11,965 nt of DNA from 13-1-40CM-64-14 sp036393975. GTDB lineage: Bacteria; Sysuimicrobiota; Sysuimicrobiia; Sysuimicrobiales; Kaftiobacteriaceae. The notes beneath the pieces were generated by a model, which saw only the letters and a program-made list of their open reading frames with translations, did not search any database and had not been told where the DNA came from. Positions 5,893 through 11,965 of the stretch are shown one piece after another (the first letter of the stretch is position 1; every line of letters begins with the position of its first letter). The stretch is from contig DASWFZ010000133.1 of assembly GCA_036393975.1 (NCBI GenBank), forward strand, positions 1 to 11,965. The letters are read 5' to 3'. The translations under genes were made by a program, and so were the position numbers.

Positions 5893-6968
5893 TGATCGAC
5901 ACGCTGGAGGAGCGCTACTCCGACGACAGCCAGCACTAGATCAGGGAGCCATCCGGCCACCACGGGGTTCAGACGACCGTTCTCACCCAGCGGGAGCGCG
6001 GCCGCGCTGATGATGTAGTACCCGATGAGCACCAGGAAGGTTAACCCCAGGCCAATCGACGTCCCCGACCGGTGCGGGCGTAGCCCCACCGGCACCGCCA
6101 GCAGGGCGAAAAGCGCGGCCGACAGCGGCACGGCGAGCTTGAAATGGACTTGTGCCACGTACCGGGCGACGTTTTCCCCGCTGCGCTGCAAGACCCGGAT
6201 ATACAGACGCAGTTCCTGGACGCTCATCTCCGACGGGTCTCGTTGCGGGAGGGCGATCTCTTGGGGCGTCTGCGTTAGCCCTACGCGTAACCGGTCAAAC
6301 TGCGTGACCACGGTGGTGCCTCCGGTGAAGACGTACATCGTACCGTGGCCAAATTCCCACACGCCGCCCTGATACTGGCCCTCCTTCGCCTCGATGACCC
6401 TCTTCAGCGCCCCGTCCTCAAATTGATCCACGACGACACCGTCCATGCGCCCCGCGTCTTTGAGCAGGCGGCGGATGAAGTACACAGATTCGATATTGCC
6501 TTGGACCTCCCGGAACAAGACGTCGCGCCGCTCGGTGGGCAACGGTCCCTGAAGCGCAATCGCGAAGGCACGACGGTATCGCTCTTCGGCGCGGGGAGCG
6601 ACTCCCTCATTGAGCGCGAGAGTGAGGACGCTGACCAGGACCCCCGCCGCCACAATTGACACGGCAATGCGCGTCAGGCTGATGCCGCTGGTCCGCATCG
6701 CAGTGATTTCCTGCCCATCGCTCAGCCGCCCGATGGCGAGCAGCGAGGCCAAGAGCATCGCCATGGGGAAACTGAACGCGAGAAAGTACGGCAACTTGTA
6801 CACAAGCAATTGGAACGCGACCGCCAGTGCAGTCCCCTGTTGCAAGACCAGCCGCGCCAGGAAAAAGAGGTGATTGACAAGCAGCAGCGTGGTGAAGATG
6901 GCCACCCCGAACGCAAAGAGATCCCGGAGGTGGCGCCACAAGTACCGGTCGAGTAGCGGGATGGCCAT
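5889..6968 (-). CDS. lptF: LptF/LptG family LPS export permease
   Basis: The product has 359 residues, the usual length for YjgP/YjgQ (LptF/LptG) proteins. Three N-terminal membrane segments (about 14-38, 55-80 and 97-121) include the family segment LPYFLAFSFPMAMLLASLLAIGRLSDGQEITAMRTSG. A periplasmic beta-jellyroll region (about 125-265) follows, then three C-terminal membrane segments (about 272-356). With LptB it forms the inner-membrane ABC machine that extracts LPS and hands it to LptC and LptA. Only one such permease is visible here, whereas most LPS bacteria have a tandem lptF-lptG pair. Whether it is LptF or LptG is not decidable; the symbol is the conventional choice. No strong ribosome-binding site precedes the ATG; the gap to lptB is 39 bp. 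Its stop overlaps the glycosyltransferase start. Confidence 0.92.
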   Translation of the reverse strand: MAIPLLDRYLWRHLRDLFAFGVAIFTTLLLVNHLFFLARLVLQQGTALAVAFQLLVYKLPYFLAFSFPMAMLLASLLAIGRLSDGQEITAMRTSGISLTRIAVSIVAAGVLVSVLTLALNEGVAPRAEERYRRAFAIALQGPLPTERRDVLFREVQGNIESVYFIRRLLKDAGRMDGVVVDQFEDGALKRVIEAKEGQYQGGVWEFGHGTMYVFTGGTTVVTQFDRLRVGLTQTPQEIALPQRDPSEMSVQELRLYIRVLQRSGENVARYVAQVHFKLAVPLSAALFALLAVPVGLRPHRSGTSIGLGLTFLVLIGYYIISAAALPLGENGRLNPVVAGWLPDLVLAVVGVALLQRVDQ

Positions 6969-7007
6969 TAGGCTTGTGACCGCGCCGCAGGTAGGCCGGA
7001 TGACGCA

Positions 7008-7724
7008 CTAGAGTTCAAAGCGCTCTCCCAGGAAGACTCGGCGCACTTCGGGGTCGGCGAGGATTTGATCGGGTTTCCCTTCGAGGAGTATGCGCCCTTG
7101 GTGAATCACAGTGGCACGGTCTGTGATGGCCAACGTGTCTCGCACGTTGTGATCGGTGATCACAATGCCCAACCCCCGCTCTTTGAGGTAACGGACGACA
7201 TCCTGCAGTTCAGACACCGAGCGGGGATCGACACCGGTGAAAGGCTCATCCAACAATACGTAGGAGGGATTCATGGCCAAGACTCTCGCGATTTCCACGC
7301 GACGCCGCTCCCCCCCCGAGAGCGTTATTCCGCGTTGAACCCGCACGGTAGTCAAGCCGAACTCGGTGAGGAGACGCTCGAGCACCTCCTGGCGCTTCGC
7401 GCGGAGGGTCCCATTGGCCTCCAGGACCATCAGGATGTTTTCCTCTACGGTCAGGCCACGGAAAACCGAGGGGTCCTGCGAGAGGTACCCGATCCCTCGA
7501 CGAGCGCGTTCGTGTACCGCGAGCGCGGTGAGAGGCGCCTCGTCGAGAAACACGGTCCCTCCATCTGGCCGCAGGAGCCCCACGATCATGTAAAAGGTCG
7601 TGGTTTTCCCCGCACCATTGGGGCCAAGCAGGCCGACGGTCTCGCCCCGTTCGACCTGGAGGGACACGTCGCTGACTACCGTGCGTGCCCCGTACCGCTT
7701 CACGAGGTTGCGGGCCACCAACAT
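7008..7724 (-). CDS. lptB: LPS export ABC transporter ATPase LptB
   Basis: The 238-residue ABC ATPase matches LptB in length. Walker A is GPNGAGKT (34-41), the Q-loop Q83 is followed by DPSVFRGLTVEENI, the signature is LSGGERRR (135-142), Walker B is YVLLDE (155-160) with catalytic E160, and the switch histidine is H192 in TDHN. The phrases GYLSQDPSVFRGLTV and DEPFTGVDP are characteristic of LptB. It powers LPS extraction by the permease encoded next. The start ATG at 7724 has only a distant GGAG about 12 nt upstream. An 8-base G run (7317-7310, minus strand) encodes part of the signature motif. Confidence 0.97.
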   Translation of the reverse strand: MLVARNLVKRYGARTVVSDVSLQVERGETVGLLGPNGAGKTTTFYMIVGLLRPDGGTVFLDEAPLTALAVHERARRGIGYLSQDPSVFRGLTVEENILMVLEANGTLRAKRQEVLERLLTEFGLTTVRVQRGITLSGGERRRVEIARVLAMNPSYVLLDEPFTGVDPRSVSELQDVVRYLKERGLGIVITDHNVRDTLAITDRATVIHQGRILLEGKPDQILADPEVRRVFLGERFEL

Positions 7725-7803
7725 ACGTTAGGGTACTCCAAGAGGGAGGAGAGACGCCGACCGGCGAGCCCCCACGCGAGCGTGACGCGAGAACCTAGTC
7801 ACC
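7725..7803 (-). other. lptA-lptB intergenic gap with two small hairpins
   Basis: This is the longest gap within the LPS train (79 bp). Two adjacent 4-bp stems with 4-base loops, CACG-CGAG-CGTG (7773-7784) and CGCC-GACC-GGCG (7755-7766), precede a pyrimidine-rich but not T-rich stretch on the minus strand. This may be a processing or attenuation site; there is no clear terminator or promoter. Confidence 0.25.
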
Positions 7804-8637
7804 TTACGGTTGCGCGACGACGTGGACGCCCCCAGACGCGGTCACGCGCCGGGTCCGGACATCCACCGCGATGCGACTCGCCGAAAAGACATTCGCCGTC
7901 AGGCGCAGCGTCGCCCGGCCAGAAAGCTCCAGGGTGCTAGCCTGCTGATTCAGCACGGCGCGTGCGGCGCGGCCCTCAAAGTCGCGTCCCGTCATGAGGA
8001 CGTTCCCATCAGCGACCAGTTCCTGGCGCGGCAGAAACACTTCCACGCGGTCGGCGCGCAGCGTGCCGTCGTCGGTCTCGGCCGTCGCCCCACCTGTGGC
8101 GAGAGCGTGCGCGGTCGTGTCCTCATAAGTGATTTGCTCCGCGGTCACGGTACCGCGTCGGTGGGTCAGGACTGCTCTGCCTGATGCCGTTGTCTCACCC
8201 GATTTCCCGGAGATTTCGACTCGGGAGGCTGCCAGCCGCACCTGTTCGGGCCCGTGGTAGACGGCATTCACGTCGCCCTCCGCCACGGCTTGCTGGCGCA
8301 GCACCCATACCGCGACCGTACCCGCAAACACCTCGACAACGTTGTCTCGGTACAACACGCTGCTACTCGCCGACACCAGCTGTTGCTTCGTGTCGTAGCG
8401 CACCAAATCCGCGCGCACGACGATCGGACCCCGCGTGATCACCACCGGCTGCCCTTGCAATACCCAGACGCCGCTGGCGTCGTCAAACTCTACGAGGGTC
8501 GCCCCCGTGATCTCGACCTGCGACTGAGGAACTGAGGCGCCTTGGGCGAGCACAGGCACCGCAGCGAGCACGGCCCATACCAGCACAAGGGCAACCGCAA
8601 CCCTCTGTATCCTACGGAGCGACGACAATCGCCACAT
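7804..8637 (-). CDS. lptA: LptA/OstA-like periplasmic LPS transport protein
   Basis: The product has 277 residues from the ATG at 8637. A signal peptide (about residues 1-32, ending VLAQ) precedes repeated short beta-strand units of the OstA/LptA beta-jellyroll: VVRADLVRYDTKQQLVSA, VRLAASRVEISGK, TVTAEQITYED, LRADRVEVFLPRQELVADGNVLMT and ASRIAVDVRTRRVTASGGV. LptA polymerises head to tail into the periplasmic bridge that carries LPS to LptD. This one is much longer than E. coli LptA (185 residues), so it may hold extra strands or two half-domains. A TTG at 8646 behind AGGTG is an alternative start. Either way the start lies inside lptC, so translation is probably coupled. The start choice is uncertain; the family assignment is good. 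Confidence 0.87.
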   Translation of the reverse strand: MWRLSSLRRIQRVAVALVLVWAVLAAVPVLAQGASVPQSQVEITGATLVEFDDASGVWVLQGQPVVITRGPIVVRADLVRYDTKQQLVSASSSVLYRDNVVEVFAGTVAVWVLRQQAVAEGDVNAVYHGPEQVRLAASRVEISGKSGETTASGRAVLTHRRGTVTAEQITYEDTTAHALATGGATAETDDGTLRADRVEVFLPRQELVADGNVLMTGRDFEGRAARAVLNQQASTLELSGRATLRLTANVFSASRIAVDVRTRRVTASGGVHVVAQP

Positions 8638-9166
8638 GTCCTTCAAAGGTCACCTGCTCCAGCGCGGAGTCGGCGCGCACGCTGTCTGCCCGAACGGTCA
8701 GGCCAGGTTGAACCAGCACAATCCGGCCACGGGCCGTCAATCGGGAACCGGCCACCCACTGGATGGTTTCCGCTTCCAACTTCCGACCGTCGACGACGGT
8801 CCCGATCACGCCCCCCGCGAGTTCCACGGTGTTGGACTTACTGGCGTAGGTGGCCCGGGGCGCGACCAGGTGGACTTGCTGCTTCCCGCCGTGGTAGAGC
8901 CAGCCCGTCACGCCCGTTAACACCATCAGGCTGCGGTCTCTGTCCAGTTGCACGGACTGCGCCTGCAATTCCCACTGCAACCGCCCGGCGTCATCCGCTC
9001 CCGCCAAGTGTGTCCCCTGAATGTCCACAAACGGTGAAAAGGGGGCCTCGGCGGCCAGCGCAGGATCGAGCCCGAACACGCTCGCACAGCACCACATCGC
9101 GACCGCGATCCCTCTGGCCGCAATCTGTGCACGCACTTCCCCGCCGTCCCGCATCACGATGTCCAC
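8612..9166 (-). CDS. lptC: LptC-like LPS export periplasmic protein (OstA fold)
   Basis: The product has about 184 residues. A hydrophobic N-terminal segment (about 19-33) ends in PALA|A, then beta-strand repeats follow: LQWELQAQSVQLDRDRSLMVL, HLVAPRATYASKSNTVEL, KLEAETIQWVAGSRLTARG and VRADSVRADSALEQVTFEG. This is the LptC pattern (family length about 190), and the protein links LptF to LptA. The gene lies between lpxB and lptA, where lptC is expected. Three starts compete: TTG 9196, GTG 9166 with GGAG five bases upstream (chosen), and ATG 9154, whose A is shared with the stop of a 20-codon ORF (TGATG). The ALA-like cleavage site is odd, because classical LptC keeps its membrane anchor. Confidence 0.8.
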   Translation of the reverse strand: MDIVMRDGGEVRAQIAARGIAVAMWCCASVFGLDPALAAEAPFSPFVDIQGTHLAGADDAGRLQWELQAQSVQLDRDRSLMVLTGVTGWLYHGGKQQVHLVAPRATYASKSNTVELAGGVIGTVVDGRKLEAETIQWVAGSRLTARGRIVLVQPGLTVRADSVRADSALEQVTFEGHVAIVVAP

Positions 9167-9216
9167 TCGATCTCCGAGTGTTGCAAGCCTGTGCAATCGA
9201 CGCGTGTATTTTTCAT
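9154..9216 (-). CDS. Possible 20-codon leader ORF between lpxB and lptC
   Basis: An ATG six bases after the lpxB stop (TAAGGTAAGATG, where the stop overlaps an AAGG) opens a 20-residue frame beginning MKNTRVDC. Its TGA overlaps the ATG at 9154 inside lptC (TGATG). No similarity is recognised, and its codon choice (AAA AAT ACA) is less GC-rich than that of its neighbours. It could be a coupling mini-ORF or chance. Confidence 0.25.
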   Translation of the reverse strand: MKNTRVDCTGLQHSEIEWTS

Positions 9217-9222
9217 CTTACC

Positions 9223-10488
9223 TTAGGCCCCGCCCATCCGCTCAGCGATCTGTGCCTGCCTCAAGGTCGAGAGGACTTCCCGTGCCGCGCGCGTGGCCGC
9301 GCCAGGAATCCCCAGTGAGGTCGCCACCTCGTGCAAGGCTGTCTTCATGGCCGTACGGCGCTGCGGATCGGCCAGCAGGTCGGCAACCGTCTGCGCGATC
9401 GCCTTCGGGGTCATCCGCCCCTGCAAATACTCGGGAACGATCTCGGCATCTGCAAGAATATTGGGGAGCGCGGCGTAGCGGACGCTGACAATGCGTCTGG
9501 CGATCACCCAGCTCAGCCAGGGAAGACGATACACCGCCACCATCGGGATTCCCAGGACGGCCGCCTCTAGCGTCGCCGTCCCGGTCGCCACGATCAACAC
9601 GGTACACAGCGCCATCGCGTCGTAAATTTCTGTCACCACACGCACCGGTAACCCTGAGGCTTTCACGGAGGGCCTCACCAGATCTGCTAACTCGGCGAGT
9701 GGAGCGGGCAGTATAAACCAGAGGTCGGGCCTCTGGTGATAGAGCAAGTCGGCGGCAGCGAGTAGGATCGGCAAGTGCGAGCGGATTTCCTGGGCGCGGC
9801 TACCCGGCATCAGGCCGACAACGGGGGCGGCGGCGGGAATTCCGAAATGCTGGCGCGCCCGGGTCCCATCCATCGACGGACGAACCGTGTCGACGACCGG
9901 GTGCCCGACAAACACCACATCTGCCCCTGCAGCAGCGTAGGCGGCCGCCTCGGGCCGCAGCGTCGCCAACAGTCGCATCTTGACGCGAGCGACCTTTGCC
10001 GCTCGATTCCCCCGGCGCACCGACACCATTGGCGGGAAGTAATACACGATGGGCACGGATCCCCCGAGCTGTTCGGCCAGCCGGAAATTAAACGCTGCAA
10101 AGTCAACGAGCACGAGCACGGTCGGATAGGTGCGCCGGATGAGTTGTTCGACTTGGCGCAGGCGGCGCAAGTGTGTACGCAGGTGCAGCAGCGGATCGAC
10201 GTGGCCGATCGCACTCCACGCAACGCTGTCGATCATGACGTTGACGCCGGCAGACGCCATGCGCGGTCCCCCCACCCCCAACAGCGCAACGCTGGGATCC
10301 AGGTGGTGAATCTCCCCAGCAAGAGAGGCGGCCGCCGTGTCGCCAGACACCTCTCCAGCCACAATGAACACGCTTGGAACAGACGGGTGCGGGGTGTGGA
10401 CATCGGCCAGCGGCGCGTTTTCTACGACGCGGGAACTTCCAGGTGGTAGGGTCACGGGCGCTAAGGGAGTGCGCGCTTTGGTGGACAC
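9223..10488 (-). CDS. lpxB: Lipid-A-disaccharide synthase LpxB
   Basis: The product has 421 residues and is a GT19 enzyme. It joins UDP-2,3-diacylglucosamine and lipid X to make tetra-acyl disaccharide-1-phosphate at the inner membrane. Family motifs are FIVAGEVSGD (41-50), LLGVGGPRMASAGV, YYFPPMVSVRRGNRA (where many LpxBs have YISPQVWAWR), FVGHPVVD, LMPGSRAQEI, and VATGTATLEAAVLGIPMVAVYR with ALPNILA near the end. The start is GTG at 10488, five bases after a GGAG and 10 bp after the lpxI stop. The open frame extends to 10785 but that part overlaps lpxI and reads as arginine-rich shadow. About 38 residues precede the usual LpxB N terminus and look disordered. Confidence 0.93.
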   Translation of the reverse strand: MSTKARTPLAPVTLPPGSSRVVENAPLADVHTPHPSVPSVFIVAGEVSGDTAAASLAGEIHHLDPSVALLGVGGPRMASAGVNVMIDSVAWSAIGHVDPLLHLRTHLRRLRQVEQLIRRTYPTVLVLVDFAAFNFRLAEQLGGSVPIVYYFPPMVSVRRGNRAAKVARVKMRLLATLRPEAAAYAAAGADVVFVGHPVVDTVRPSMDGTRARQHFGIPAAAPVVGLMPGSRAQEIRSHLPILLAAADLLYHQRPDLWFILPAPLAELADLVRPSVKASGLPVRVVTEIYDAMALCTVLIVATGTATLEAAVLGIPMVAVYRLPWLSWVIARRIVSVRYAALPNILADAEIVPEYLQGRMTPKAIAQTVADLLADPQRRTAMKTALHEVATSLGIPGAATRAAREVLSTLRQAQIAERMGGA

Positions 10489-10498
10489 CCTCTCTCCG

Positions 10499-11365
10499 TC
10501 ACCCTCCCGTCTCCGACGGGCGTGGCCGGAGACTCGACAGAGAGGCGACATCGACTCCCACGATCGCGAGCTCAGCTTGGTCGGCTGTGGCCAGGGCTTG
10601 GGAACGCTCGAGCAGCAACGTCTTGCCCGCCTCCACGGCAAGTACCGAAGCGTGAAGCTCGGTGAGCAAGGCGATGGTTTGCGCACCGATCGTCGGCAGA
10701 TCAAACCGCGCGTCCTGCTTCGGACGCGCCGCCTTGACAACGATAGCACCACTCGCCATCGCGCCCCCTCGGCGGATCGTCGCATCTGTCCCTTCGGCAG
10801 CCTCGACGGCGAGGATCACGCCGCGCTTGAGCACCACCGTCTGCCCGACGTCCTGCGCAGCGAGGACTCGCGCCACGGTCATCCCCAGCACGACGTCATC
10901 CCATTCATCATCTGTCGGCGCACGGCGGCTCAGCACCCCGGGGGAGACTGCGAGATCCGGAACAAACTCCAGCGGGCTAATGACCTCGAGTCCCAACTCC
11001 CGCATGCGCGCAGTGAGGTGGGTGAACACGACCTGGTCGCGACGATCACGCAGCTCCCCCATCGAGCGTTGGTAAAGCGCGTCCCCCTGCTTCAGCAGGT
11101 CCGTCCGGGCAACTCCCCCCGCCACCAGTACGCGCGTAGCCCCATGCCGCCGCAGGGCGACGATCGCCTCTGCCAGCTGCCCAAACTGAACCTGGTAGAT
11201 GTGATCGGCCAAACGATCGAGGGCAGCGTCCGCCCCCTCCAACGCGACGCACACCAACAGGTGTCGTCGGGCTTTCACGGCGGTGGCCAGCTCGACCGGG
11301 AGGGAGCCGCGTCCGGCGATGAGCCCGGTGACCTCCTGACCGCGGGGGCCAGCGTCACTCAGCAT
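10499..11365 (-). CDS. lpxI: UDP-2,3-diacylglucosamine pyrophosphatase LpxI
   Basis: The product has 288 residues from the ATG at 11365. GLIAGRGSLPVELA near the N terminus is the LpxI signature. The middle has VAGGVARTDLLKQGD, and the C-terminal domain has VLKRGVILAVEAAEGTDATI with D194, equivalent to the catalytic aspartate of Caulobacter LpxI. It hydrolyses UDP-2,3-diacylglucosamine to lipid X and UMP, feeding LpxB encoded next. LpxI replaces LpxH in many non-enterobacterial diderms. The ATG overlaps the lpxA end by 11 bp; a GTG at 11404 would add 13 residues but has no ribosome-binding site. Confidence 0.95.
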   Translation of the reverse strand: MLSDAGPRGQEVTGLIAGRGSLPVELATAVKARRHLLVCVALEGADAALDRLADHIYQVQFGQLAEAIVALRRHGATRVLVAGGVARTDLLKQGDALYQRSMGELRDRRDQVVFTHLTARMRELGLEVISPLEFVPDLAVSPGVLSRRAPTDDEWDDVVLGMTVARVLAAQDVGQTVVLKRGVILAVEAAEGTDATIRRGGAMASGAIVVKAARPKQDARFDLPTIGAQTIALLTELHASVLAVEAGKTLLLERSQALATADQAELAIVGVDVASLSSLRPRPSETGG

Positions 11366-11965
11366 CGCGCTCGTGCGCCCACTGGATAATTCCGCGCTTT
11401 TCACTGCCGCGAATGAACGCGACCATCTCCTGCACGTAGGGGTCGCTCCCCAATTCGGCCTCCATGCGCGTGAGTGCGGTCGACACTGCTAGCCCCGACC
11501 GATAGAGCAGCCCGAAGGCGCGCTTGAGCATCGTCCGGTGCTTGAGCGGCAGCCCGGCGCGAGTCAGTCCCACCGCGTTGAGACCATAGGCCCGCGCCGG
11601 CGCGCCGAAGGCGAGCACGAACGGGGGCACGTCCTGACGGACGATCGACCCCCCGCCGACCATGACCAAGCGCCCGAAACGGACGAACTGGTGCACTCCC
11701 ACCTGACCGCCCAGGTTCGCCTTGTCCTGCACGATTACGTGTCCCGCCAACTTCGCGCCGCTCGTGATGATGGTCCCCGAGGTGATCTGGCAGTTGTGGC
11801 CGATGTGCACGTACGACATGAGGTAATTGTCGTCACCGATCTCCGTCGCCGCATCTTCGCCGTAGGCTCGATTCACCGTCACGTACTCGCGGAAAATGTT
11901 CCGGTGGCCGATACGGACAAAGCTGCGTTCCCCTACAAAGGCCCGGTGCTGCGGTTCTTCGCCCA
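11355..11965 (-). CDS. lpxA: UDP-GlcNAc acyltransferase LpxA, C-terminal part (runs off the window)
   Basis: About 202 residues are visible in an open frame that runs past the window end. An internal GTG at 11882 is not the true start, because conserved LpxA sequence (GEEPQHRAF, RSFVRIGHRNIFREYVTVNR) lies upstream of it. The left-handed beta-helix hexapeptides are clear. The catalytic histidine equivalent to E. coli H125 is the second His of YVHIGHNC. AGHV and GVHQF match H144 and H160, and DVPPFVLAFGAPA is the family C-terminal turn. LpxA transfers an R-3-hydroxyacyl chain from ACP to UDP-GlcNAc, the first lipid A step. At the acyl-ruler position (E. coli G173) this protein has glycine (codon 11654-11652), which favours a long chain. 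Confidence 0.95.
   Translation of the reverse strand, partial: GEEPQHRAFVGERSFVRIGHRNIFREYVTVNRAYGEDAATEIGDDNYLMSYVHIGHNCQITSGTIITSGAKLAGHVIVQDKANLGGQVGVHQFVRFGRLVMVGGGSIVRQDVPPFVLAFGAPARAYGLNAVGLTRAGLPLKHRTMLKRAFGLLYRSGLAVSTALTRMEAELGSDPYVQEMVAFIRGSEKRGIIQWAHERDAE

Noticed and set aside
7065..7940. 291-residue plus-strand frame
   Set aside because: Antisense shadow of lptB and the 3' end of lptA; the minus-strand reading has all ABC ATPase motifs.
10489..10785. N-terminal extension of the lpxB frame to 10785
   Set aside because: It lies wholly inside lpxI, is Arg/Ser-rich, and a well-placed GGAG plus GTG at 10488 marks the real start.
10337..11389. 350-residue plus-strand frame
   Set aside because: Antisense shadow of lpxI and the lpxB 5' end, with no recognisable domain.
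1..11965. CRISPR array, insertion sequence, prophage, tRNA or rRNA gene
   Set aside because: No regularly spaced repeats, transposase or integrase motifs, or structural RNA gene signatures were seen; the coding content is consistent housekeeping envelope genes on one strand.

Overview
The window is a GC-rich chromosomal stretch from a diderm (LPS-making) bacterium. Every convincing gene lies on the minus strand, so transcription runs from high to low coordinates. LPS synthesis and export genes sit beside a secreted protein with an N-terminal SLH domain and beside a DUF3084 protein. This combination suggests a diderm lineage outside the Proteobacteria, one that tethers its outer membrane through SLH proteins. 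Candidates are the Armatimonadota-like or CSP1-3/Sysuimicrobiota-like phyla, or Negativicutes-type or other 'Terrabacteria' diderms. This placement is inference and cannot be settled from the window.

Region 1 (11965 down to 4159) is one compact gene train: lpxA (5' end outside the window), lpxI, lpxB, lptC, lptA, lptB, an lptF/lptG-type permease, a DPM1-like family 2 glycosyltransferase, and a DUF3084 membrane protein. Junctions are overlaps or short gaps (11-bp overlap, 10-bp gap, about 26-bp overlap, 79-bp gap, 39-bp gap, ATGA overlap, exact abutment). The train couples early lipid A synthesis (LpxA, LpxI, LpxB) to LPS transport (LptC, LptA, LptB, LptF). The last two genes are probably envelope functions but have no assigned place in the canonical pathway.

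Region 2 (4158 down to 589) is a vitamin B12 uptake unit. A complete cobalamin riboswitch (4011-3844) precedes a btuB-type TonB-dependent receptor. A tonB-like energy transducer follows, and its TGATG junction leads into a small YqgF/RuvC-fold nuclease gene. A perfect 8-bp-arm hairpin lies between btuB and tonB.

Region 3 (588 down to 1) is about 400 bp without a credible gene, followed by the first 62 codons of an SLH-domain exported protein. The non-coding part holds a possible -10 element flanked by a 10-bp inverted repeat. It also contains nested complementary arms that could fold into a structured 5' leader, and an 8-bp inverted repeat that would pair over the SLH start codon.

No mobile element, CRISPR array, tRNA or rRNA was seen. 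The least explained parts are the SLH leader, the GT2-DUF3084 pair at the end of the LPS export train, and the B12-controlled btuB-tonB-yqgF arrangement.
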